DNA of 20,745 nucleotides from an uncultured Duncaniella sp. (lineage in GTDB: Bacteria > Bacteroidota > Bacteroidia > Bacteroidales > Muribaculaceae), in the NCBI GenBank assembly GCA_910578515.1, contig CAJTQR010000001.1, positions 944,592 through 965,336 of the forward strand. Reading direction: 5' to 3'. The notes beneath the pieces were generated by a model that saw only the letters and a program-made list of their open reading frames with translations, did no database searches and was not told the DNA's origin. Within the stretch, counting starts at the first letter, position 1; each line of letters starts with the position of its first letter. Below, piece after piece: positions 1 to 5,540 of the stretch. The translations under genes were made by a program, and so were the position numbers.

Positions 1-87
1 ATCGCCGACGGTATAACAACAATGCCGGAGTTTGAAAACTGGATATTAGAGCACCGAAAGAAGGGTCCATATTACTGGATTCCTTAA
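1..87 (+). CDS. Possible C-terminal tail of an unidentified gene (partial)
   Basis: Frame 1 is open from the first base to a TAA at 85-87, giving a 28-residue tail that ends in KKGPYYWIP. The mix of charged and aromatic residues is protein-like, but it is too short to assign a family. Frame 3 also reads in a coding-like way from 36 to about 190 after an in-frame TGA at 33-35, so the true upstream gene could be in that frame, or the region could be frameshifted and decaying. I do not recognise a function in either frame. Confidence 0.35.
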   Translation: MADGITTMPEFENWILEHRKKGPYYWIP

Positions 88-545
88 ATGGAACTGCACG
101 GTCCCGGAAAGGCGAGTCTGTGACGATGCTGAGCAGCGGAATCGTCACCGTGTCGCCACGTAGACTGGTTGTAAGCTGTGAGATAAGAATAATAAAAAAT
201 GTAGATTACGTTTGGTTACTCTTTATGCAATCATTAAATTTGTACTATTATATGTGACAGTATGGCATCTAAGATAAAGAATATAATCGAACGAACTCCC
301 GATTGATGTGTGCTACTGTCGTAGTGGCTTTCATCTAATGGTCTAAATCGTTAGGAACTGGCTAATTATACAAAAGACAGGGTGGCTCAGTGGATTCCCC
401 ACGTGATTTACCATATTTCAACGCAGATACCGCGGCTATCCCTATCCTTGCAACCTATAAGCAGCCAATCAGGTTTCAAATACCATATCGGAAGTATCAC
501 ACCCCTTGAATTATATTGAAAACGGAATAAATTTACAAGATAAAA
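88..545. other. Intergenic stretch with no intact gene; coding-like debris and a promoter
   Basis: No complete gene of convincing length is seen here. It holds a consensus-type promoter at 211-242 and three coding-like pieces. The first is a frame 3 stretch, 36 to about 190, with no family match I can name. The second is a 14-codon ORF at 262-306 that begins MASKIKNIIERTPD. The third is an open stretch at 366-509 without an ATG, whose end (ILATYKQPIRF) faintly resembles part of the aspartyl-protease-like protein encoded at 1582-3066 (ALAAYKPYQIQF). The best reading is a leader region overlapping remains of degraded genes, but this is inference. Confidence 0.4.
211..242 (+). promoter_or_regulatory. 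Bacteroidetes-type promoter
   Basis: TTTG at 211-214, a spacer of 20 bases, then TAAATTTG at 235-242. This matches the published Bacteroidetes consensus (-33 TTTG, -7 TAnnTTTG, spacer about 19-21) at every fixed position. Transcription would start near 249-250. The next sizeable gene on this strand begins at 546, so either that gene has a leader of almost 300 bases, or the promoter serves the 14-codon ORF, an untranslated RNA or a degraded gene. Confidence 0.5.
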
Positions 546-1178
546 ATGGTTGAAGAGTCACTCAAAAACTATATAGAGACCAGCATTTTGCCACTGTATG
601 ATGGTTTTGATGCGGCGCATCAGCGCAATCACGTTGACATGGTGATAGAGCAGAGCATGGAAATTGCCGCGCAACTTGATGTGGACATGAATATGGTCTA
701 TGCCATAGCGGCATATCACGACACTGGATTGACCGTGGACCGCAAGACACATCATCTTGTATCTGGTAAGATAATCAAGGAAGATATGAGACTTCGCGAC
801 TGGTTCAGCGATGAGCAGATTGAGACGATGGCACAGGCGTGTGAAGACCACCGGGCATCATCTGACCATGAGCCAAGAAGCATCTATGGCAGGATTGTCG
901 CCGAAGCCGACCGTTTCATCGACCCGGACACTATTATTCTCCGCACGGTGCAGTATGGTCTCGCCAACTATCCCGAACTTGACAAAGAGGGACATTGGCA
1001 GCGCACCATCTGCCATCTCCATGAAAAATACGCCGAGGGCGGCTATCTCAAGCTATGGTTCGATAACAGTCCGAATATTGCTCGACTTAATGCCCTGCGC
1101 GAAATCATAAAGAATGAATCTCTACTCCGGCAGAAATTTGAATATCTTTATGATATGCTAACGAAAATGACACGCTAA
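546..1178 (+). CDS. HD-domain phosphohydrolase family protein
   Basis: A 210-residue soluble protein of the HD superfamily, whose members are metal-dependent phosphohydrolases acting on nucleotides, cyclic dinucleotides or similar phosphoesters. Visible metal-ligand candidates in the expected order are H29 (in QRNHV), the H58-D59 pair (YHDTG), H102 in EDH, and D122 in a VAEADR context. The overall form resembles the small YedJ/YpgQ-like branch. There is no signal peptide or membrane segment. The start ATG sits in an AT-rich region (ACAAGATAAAA just upstream), typical of Bacteroidales genes lacking a Shine-Dalgarno sequence. It is followed after 50 bases by a YjbR-like gene on the same strand. 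The substrate cannot be told from sequence. A link to the polysaccharide locus is not implied, because the genes are separated by a minus-strand gene and a separate promoter region. Confidence 0.8.
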   Translation: MVEESLKNYIETSILPLYDGFDAAHQRNHVDMVIEQSMEIAAQLDVDMNMVYAIAAYHDTGLTVDRKTHHLVSGKIIKEDMRLRDWFSDEQIETMAQACEDHRASSDHEPRSIYGRIVAEADRFIDPDTIILRTVQYGLANYPELDKEGHWQRTICHLHEKYAEGGYLKLWFDNSPNIARLNALREIIKNESLLRQKFEYLYDMLTKMTR

Positions 1179-1228
1179 CGAAATCTCACTTAATCGGCAA
1201 TGTCAACCTATCAAATCATATAAAACCA

Positions 1229-1579
1229 ATGAATATTGAAGAAGTCCGCAATTATTGTCTTTCAAAACCATACGTTACGGAAGATATGCCGTTTGGTCCG
1301 GAATATGTTGTATTTCGGATAGGCGGCAAGATTTTTTGTTGTCTCGCTCTTGTGCTCGGCAACGTGGTTCAGTTAAAATGGAATCCCAATGAGTTTGATG
1401 AAGTCATCGACAAATACACCTATCTACATCAGGCGTGGCACTGGCACAAACGGCACATGATTCAGTTTGATTTTGATGAGACACAGATTCCTGATACAAT
1501 CGTCAGAGACTTGATAGACCGCTCATATTCATACGTCAGAGGGAAGCTGCCAAAGAAAATACAGAGTCAATTGATATGA
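1229..1579 (+). CDS. YjbR/MmcQ family protein
   Basis: A 116-residue protein with the family hallmarks: an N-terminal NIEEVRNYCLSKPYVTEDMPFG segment (residues 2-23), a central strand region ending in VVQLKWNP, the AWHWHKRHMI stretch, and a C-terminal LIDRSYSYVRGKLPKK. The family adopts a double-wing, CyaY-like fold and is often labelled DNA-binding from structural similarity, although no biochemical role is settled. Length is normal for the family. It follows the HD-domain gene by 50 bases and may be co-transcribed with it. Its stop lies only 2 bases from the convergent stop of the minus-strand protease-like gene, leaving no room for a separate terminator. Confidence 0.82.
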   Translation: MNIEEVRNYCLSKPYVTEDMPFGPEYVVFRIGGKIFCCLALVLGNVVQLKWNPNEFDEVIDKYTYLHQAWHWHKRHMIQFDFDETQIPDTIVRDLIDRSYSYVRGKLPKKIQSQLI

Positions 1580-1581
1580 AG

Positions 1582-3066
1582 CTACAAATCGGGTACATCA
1601 GGGGCATTATGATTTAATAAGCCATTTGCGATACTCATTCCAACCAAACCTACACTTTGTAGGAAGTTAGGTCCTTTTGCTTTAGTTATCTTATATGACG
1701 GTAATGTAAAATCTGTAGGTTGTACTATTGAGGATAATTTAGGCAAATTGACGGATATTACAAAATCAACCATGTTAAAACGGATTTTGCCAAGCAACAT
1801 CATAGTACGTAGTCCTATTCTTGCATCATATTCACTACTTGCTTCTGAAATTTGTGTTTTAACCACAAATTCTGGTGGCGTAACTGTGGCTTGGGCAATT
1901 GTTATCGGCATATTTGACACGTAATAGCAATCCTCTATTAAAAAACCGCCTATACCCGCACTCCTTATAGAATCTTGGCGACCATTTTGTTCAACATATT
2001 TTTTGTTGGCATTATAGAACTCAGCATTGACATATCCAAAAGCGGCATCACCGGAGTCGAGACACAACATCATTGGGGCTCCGAGAATTTTTCCTTCGGT
2101 AAGTAAATTCATTGTTGGTGAAAAGCACATATTTGCGACCGTATCACTTTTTACCGGTGCTACTGATGGAATTGTGATTTGACGATTGTTGAAATCGAGA
2201 GTCACATCCTTAAGTTGGAGCATCAAGTCGCTGCCTACCACAATATTGAACATTTCTATATATTGGTCTGCCTCACTATTGTCAGACGATAAAGATATCA
2301 CCGTAAAAGGCACATCTAAAATCGTCATATTACCCAACTTTATCTCCTTTGCAATAGCGATATATCCCTCTTTCCGAGCCATACCTACCACCTCAATCCT
2401 GGTTTCATCCAAGGGAACAAGATTGTATTTCTCTGCCATTTCGGGAGAAATTAAATTTGTACCAGCTCCCGTATCAAACGTGATGTCGGCTGCAATACCG
2501 TTTATTGAACTTTCCTGAAGATGCATAAGTACCGACTCTTTCTTTTTTGGTCCTACGGGAACAATGACAAAAGGAATGCGCCCCCAGCTTTCGTCATCAA
2601 ACTGTATTTGATAAGGTTTATATGCAGCAAGAGCCGCATACCGGTTTGCCTGTGATGTGAGATTCGATATCGTCACTGAATCAAGATGCTGCTTAGTCGC
2701 ATTCAATACTGAACGTGTCATTTCGGCAGCTTTCTCGTTTTGACCAACCCTACTCAAATCCATACCGAACATAAATGCTGACGAAATCAAATTATTCAAA
2801 TCAAGATAGTTCGATTGGGTATTAAATAATTCTTGAAATGCCGGGATTGAAACATCCGGGCGGTTGAGACGGTTTCCAAGAAGGCATCGAGAATAAACTT
2901 CGAGAAATGGATGGATTGAATCTTTTGGAGTTGCAGAATATATTGAGTCAAGAGCGAACCAATCGGACGCATTCATGGCGTTGCCAATTTTTTCATCAAT
3001 TGATTGTGAATAGGAATTCACAGAAATAAGGCAAATGATAACTGTGCTTAATAATTTTTGCAGCAT
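1582..3066 (-). CDS. Secreted protein with two aspartyl-protease motifs
   Basis: Probably a periplasmic or surface protein of the retropepsin-like aspartyl protease class common in Bacteroidales. Numbering is from the ATG at 3066; an upstream TTG at 3093 is also possible but falls inside a putative -7 element. Residues 1-20 form a signal peptide (MLQKLLSTVIICLISVNSYS), and 25-140 look like a helical, TPR-like region. Two catalytic-type motifs follow, FDTGAGTNLIS (D198-T-G) and CLDSGDAAFGY (D337-S-G), as expected for two half-domains that pair into one active site. IVVGSDLM near 277 matches the conserved strand after the first half. Nothing shows the substrate. The gene is divergent from the polysaccharide operon and, in the assembled orientation, lies downstream of the promoter inside the invertible segment, so its expression may alternate with that of the operon. 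Confidence 0.78.
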   Translation of the reverse strand: MLQKLLSTVIICLISVNSYSQSIDEKIGNAMNASDWFALDSIYSATPKDSIHPFLEVYSRCLLGNRLNRPDVSIPAFQELFNTQSNYLDLNNLISSAFMFGMDLSRVGQNEKAAEMTRSVLNATKQHLDSVTISNLTSQANRYAALAAYKPYQIQFDDESWGRIPFVIVPVGPKKKESVLMHLQESSINGIAADITFDTGAGTNLISPEMAEKYNLVPLDETRIEVVGMARKEGYIAIAKEIKLGNMTILDVPFTVISLSSDNSEADQYIEMFNIVVGSDLMLQLKDVTLDFNNRQITIPSVAPVKSDTVANMCFSPTMNLLTEGKILGAPMMLCLDSGDAAFGYVNAEFYNANKKYVEQNGRQDSIRSAGIGGFLIEDCYYVSNMPITIAQATVTPPEFVVKTQISEASSEYDARIGLRTMMLLGKIRFNMVDFVISVNLPKLSSIVQPTDFTLPSYKITKAKGPNFLQSVGLVGMSIANGLLNHNAPDVPDL

Positions 3067-3090
3067 AGAAGTACCGGTTTGAGATTTTCG

Positions 3091-3098
3091 CAAATATA
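3091..3098 (-). promoter_or_regulatory. Isolated -7 element near the protease start
   Basis: On the minus strand these bases read TATATTTG, a full match to the Bacteroidetes -7 consensus, about 25 bases before the ATG at 3066. No TTTG occurs 19-21 bases further upstream, so it is at best a weak promoter. It lies outside the invertible segment and would serve the protease gene in both orientations. Confidence 0.25.
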
Positions 3099-3121
3099 CA
3101 CATTTATCTTGTATATTTCTC

Positions 3122-3139
3122 TATCTCTTACCAAGAGAT
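3122..3139 (+). repeat. Left inverted repeat of the invertible segment
   Basis: Reads TATCTCTTACCAAGAGAT and is the exact reverse complement of 3381-3398. The arms (ATCTCTT and AAGAGAT) are themselves palindromic around a three-base asymmetric core ACC. The core, plus one outer base, gives the repeat its direction. Arms around a short core are what a site-specific recombinase crossover site, or a dimeric regulator's operator, would look like. Confidence 0.75.
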
Positions 3140-3149
3140 ACTTATAGTT

Positions 3150-3173
3150 CCGGTTAAAGCTTGATGAAACCGG
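3150..3173 (-). promoter_or_regulatory. Leader hairpin downstream of the invertible promoter
   Basis: CCGGTT at 3150-3155 pairs with AACCGG at 3168-3173 around a 12-base loop. It lies 26 bases or more beyond the -7 element in the direction of transcription, so it would be in the leader RNA whichever way the segment faces. No run of U follows, so it is not an intrinsic terminator. It could be a pause or recognition hairpin, which is speculative. Confidence 0.3.
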
Positions 3174-3198
3174 GGATGGTGTGTTGACATTCCGGGCG

Positions 3199-3230
3199 CA
3201 AAGTTACTAATTTCTATCGGTTTGAGCAAA
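3199..3230 (-). promoter_or_regulatory. Exact-consensus promoter inside the invertible segment
   Basis: On the minus strand the sequence is TTTG (3227-3230), 20 bases, then TAACTTTG (3199-3206), matching the Bacteroidetes -33/-7 consensus at every fixed position and in spacing. Transcription would start near 3192 and run leftwards through the left repeat into the protease gene at 3066. Inversion of the segment would redirect it to the antiterminator gene at 3429. Confidence 0.72.
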
Positions 3231-3244
3231 CTTTAGATATATTT

Positions 3245-3264
3245 TCACTTGCAAAATCAAGTGA
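3245..3264. promoter_or_regulatory. Dyad symmetry upstream of the invertible promoter
   Basis: TCACTTG (3245-3251) and CAAGTGA (3258-3264) form a perfect 7-base inverted repeat with a 6-base spacer. It is 14 bases upstream of the -33 element in the direction of transcription, a position suited to an activator site, and it would travel with the promoter on inversion. The bound factor is unknown. Confidence 0.35.
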
Positions 3265-3380
3265 CCTGATGATTACATTTAAATGATAAATGAGTTGGCT
3301 TTCTACAAATACTTGTTTTGCAAAAAGGCAGTCTATCCGCCGGTAACCAATTGTGCACATGAGAAGTACGATAGAACAAA

Positions 3381-3398
3381 ATCTCTTGGTAAGAGATA
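3381..3398 (-). repeat. Right inverted repeat of the invertible segment
   Basis: Reads ATCTCTTGGTAAGAGATA on the plus strand, the exact reverse complement of 3122-3139. The core here is GGT, against ACC on the left. The two sites are therefore truly inverted, which recombination by inversion requires; a direct pair would instead predict excision. It ends 30 bases before the antiterminator start codon. Confidence 0.75.
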
Positions 3399-3428
3399 CT
3401 ACGTTTTGAGAGTTTTCAAATTCTCTAA

Positions 3429-4031
3429 ATGAATGAAGATAAGGACATAAGGAGTGATTCTACGACAGTGCCACCAGGCGTTGACGACGCCGTAGGCGTG
3501 TCGGACGCCAAATGGTTTATAGCAATAATCAACAATCATTCCGAAAAATCCATAGCGGAAAAATTATCGAAGCTTGGAGTTGAAAACTATCTTCCCACAC
3601 GCAAAGAAATCCACCTGTGGCGCAACGGTAAAAAAGCGAAGGTGGAAAAAATCATGATTCCTTCGAAGATTTTCATCCGCTGCTCGGAACATCAACGCCG
3701 GGAGCTTGTGAATCTACCCTACATTTTCAGGTTCATGATAAATATGTCAGGGACAAAGACCCAGAATGGCACCCGACCGCTGGCGATTGTCCCCAACCAT
3801 GAAATCCAGCAACTAAAATTTATGCTGGGCGTCCCTGACGTGGATGTGAGATTCTCTGAAAGTTTCGTCAAAGGCGAGAAGGTGAAGGTGCTGCGTGGTC
3901 CACTGAGAGGACTGGTAGGAGAAATTCTTCAGGATGCCGAAAGCGGGACCAACCGACTGCATATCAATATAGATTTCTTGGGTAGCGCCTCGGTGATGAT
4001 TGAGTCAAGAGATGTGCAGCCTATCAAATGA
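3429..4031 (+). CDS. upxY: UpxY-like transcription antiterminator (NusG/RfaH paralogue)
   Basis: A 200-residue NusG-family protein at the head of the polysaccharide operon. In Bacteroides, UpxY proteins ride with RNA polymerase and prevent early termination in the leader of their own capsule locus. An unstructured N-terminal tail (1-27) is followed by the NGN domain starting at KWFIAII (28-34), including YLPTRKE (54-60), the RNGKKAKVEKIMIPSKIFIR stretch (65-84), and a KOW domain beginning VKGEKVKVLRGPLRGLVGEI (147-166). The length is slightly above a typical UpxY, mostly because of the acidic tail. It is the first gene after the invertible promoter and is followed 46 bases later by an unidentified gene, not an obvious UpxZ. 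The family assignment is secure. The numbered gene name is not, since it depends on the strain's other loci. Confidence 0.9.
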   Translation: MNEDKDIRSDSTTVPPGVDDAVGVSDAKWFIAIINNHSEKSIAEKLSKLGVENYLPTRKEIHLWRNGKKAKVEKIMIPSKIFIRCSEHQRRELVNLPYIFRFMINMSGTKTQNGTRPLAIVPNHEIQQLKFMLGVPDVDVRFSESFVKGEKVKVLRGPLRGLVGEILQDAESGTNRLHINIDFLGSASVMIESRDVQPIK

Positions 4032-4077
4032 CGAGCCTTACAGCCATAACGGCATATAGATTTCAGAAAATAACAGC

Positions 4078-5460
4078 ATGACTGCCAAACTACGCGATAT
4101 ACTTAATCAAATCAGCAATCTCGTGGAAACGAGGTCGGTCAAAAGTATATCAGACGACGACTTTATTGCGCGCGTTGAAGCAATCTGCTTGATGCGCAAT
4201 ATATATGATGTGGCAGGACTTGATGAGTCGCCTGTTATTAAAAAGATGAAGTCTATCTATCCGGAATTTTCCAAAAGGATAAATGTTGTTAGCGAGATTC
4301 ACCGGTCAGTGCCATTGATAAAGGCTCTACACCGGTTTATTCACGGACGCTCATCGGCAGAACGTAGACTTGGTCCGGCGGAATGGAATGACTCGCTTAT
4401 TGAGTATTGCCGCTCAGTGTCAGAAGCTTGTCACGAAGGCTCAACCGTCACATCATCATTGAGGGATATTGACCTGAGAAATTTATCTGATGCTGAACTT
4501 CTGGCATGGTGTGAGGTTGCAGATGAATTACCTCGCAATGAGCTCCGAAAACGTTCCGGCAATTCCAATAGAATGCGTGTGGAGTATCTGAGAGCATTGG
4601 CATTCAGCGAATTTGCCAGAATCCGTGAAGCCAGGGAAGAAAGACTGCTGAGGGAGCAATTAAAAAATCTAACGGACGATATAATTGCCGACATACTCCC
4701 GATAAGGATTAGTCAGGCAATGACCGTATCAACATTGCATGCCTTGGAGATAATCTACAATCTTCGCAGCAATCTGGCTTTCGAGGCTCGCGAGCCTCAC
4801 GAAGTGGAATTAACCAACTTCCAGTGTCACCGCCTTGAGCAAATAACAAAGGCTCTCACACGGAAATACAGTAAATCGCAGTCGCTCAACGAGAAAATAG
4901 AGATTCTTGAACGCATCGAGACTATCGAGCGTAATCAGGAGGGCGAAAATAGCCAGTTCGCGTTCAACGAAAGCTCCCGTCTCAGAAATATTCCTAATCT
5001 GACCAAATTCCAAAAGCTACGGCTGTCATGGATTTCAGAAATGAACGTTGATGATTGCGACATGACAGTAGCAGCCCTGCTACCGCTCGCGGAAGGCGCG
5101 TTTGACATTGCAACCCTTTCACTCGTTGGTAACCGCTGCTCAGCAGAGACACGCAATGCAGTAATAGAAAAATTCAAAGAAATATTCCGCCAGGCAGTGT
5201 CCCACGAGAATATTTCCGAGCTGCAAACTCTCCTACCCATCGCTGCCGACTGGGCCGCAATCCCCTCACTACGCCCTGTCGTGACCGAATTGTCAGAGCA
5301 AATCGCTCATCTCTCCCCTATCTCACCTCAGCCGGGCGCTACAGTAACCTCACTCCTCTCCATTCCCGAAGGACACCTCCTCCCCATCACCCTCGAAATA
5401 TATTCGCGGATTGACGCCCTATCCGGTCGCTATTCCGATTACCACTATATCCCGGCGTGA
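4078..5460 (+). CDS. Unrecognised 460-residue helical protein in the UpxZ position
   Basis: I do not recognise this protein. It has no signal peptide, no membrane segments and no catalytic motif I can name. The sequence is charged and looks almost wholly alpha-helical. Residues about 183-212 (from SEFARIREAREERLLREQ) could form a coiled coil, and the last 60 residues are richer in Pro and Ser. It lies 46 bases after the UpxY-like gene and 80 bases before the flippase, on the same strand. In B. fragilis capsule loci that slot holds UpxZ, a roughly 150-residue inhibitor of other loci's UpxY proteins. This one is about three times as long and does not visibly resemble it. A regulatory or assembly role is suggested only by position. 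Base composition resembles its neighbours, so it belongs with the operon's 5' part and not the AT-rich cassette. Confidence 0.75.
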   Translation: MTAKLRDILNQISNLVETRSVKSISDDDFIARVEAICLMRNIYDVAGLDESPVIKKMKSIYPEFSKRINVVSEIHRSVPLIKALHRFIHGRSSAERRLGPAEWNDSLIEYCRSVSEACHEGSTVTSSLRDIDLRNLSDAELLAWCEVADELPRNELRKRSGNSNRMRVEYLRALAFSEFARIREAREERLLREQLKNLTDDIIADILPIRISQAMTVSTLHALEIIYNLRSNLAFEAREPHEVELTNFQCHRLEQITKALTRKYSKSQSLNEKIEILERIETIERNQEGENSQFAFNESSRLRNIPNLTKFQKLRLSWISEMNVDDCDMTVAALLPLAEGAFDIATLSLVGNRCSAETRNAVIEKFKEIFRQAVSHENISELQTLLPIAADWAAIPSLRPVVTELSEQIAHLSPISPQPGATVTSLLSIPEGHLLPITLEIYSRIDALSGRYSDYHYIPA

Positions 5461-5540
5461 TGATTGACTATCGCGCCTGCGATTGAAAAGAAACACACCT
5501 ATAAAAGATTTATAATTCCCGCGACTAAAGCATCACACAA

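Larger units (their letters stand above)
3122..3398. other. Candidate invertible (phase-variable) promoter segment
   Basis: A 277-base segment bounded by exact 18-base inverted repeats (3122-3139 and 3381-3398), with 241 bases between them. It sits directly upstream of an UpxY-like antiterminator gene, where B. fragilis and relatives carry invertible capsule promoters. Inside is one exact-consensus promoter (3199-3230, minus strand), a dyad upstream of it (3245-3264) and a hairpin downstream of it (3150-3173). No equally good plus-strand promoter was found between 3122 and 3428, so as assembled the polysaccharide operon would be off. After inversion the -7 element would lie at 3314-3321, about 110 bases before the antiterminator ATG. 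The recombinase is not in this window. An alternative reading is that the repeats are two operator sites of one regulator. Confidence 0.68.

Noticed and set aside
558..851. 97-residue minus-strand ORF within the HD-domain gene
   Set aside because: The plus-strand frame has the full set of HD metal-ligand motifs; the antisense frame shows no features.
3000..3066. Lipobox at the cysteine in the protease signal peptide
   Set aside because: The cysteine sits in the middle of the hydrophobic core (VIICLIS), without the small residues expected before a lipidated cysteine.
1582..3093. TTG start at 3093 for the aspartyl-protease-like gene
   Set aside because: The ATG at 3066 gives a cleaner signal peptide (short basic start, then hydrophobic core), while the TTG lies inside a -7-like element.
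3122..3139. The near-palindromic repeat read as a transcription terminator hairpin
   Set aside because: It could fold into a 7-8 base-pair stem with a 3-base loop, but no run of U follows on either strand, and an exact inverted copy at 3381-3398 is better explained as a recombination or operator site.
3238..3245. Plus-strand -7-like TATATTTT inside the invertible segment
   Set aside because: It misses the last consensus base and has no TTTG at the right distance upstream, so it is not a convincing promoter for the operon.
3400..3408. TACGTTTTG just before the antiterminator gene as a fixed promoter
   Set aside because: The spacing inside the -7 motif is one base too long and no -33 element was found at the proper distance.
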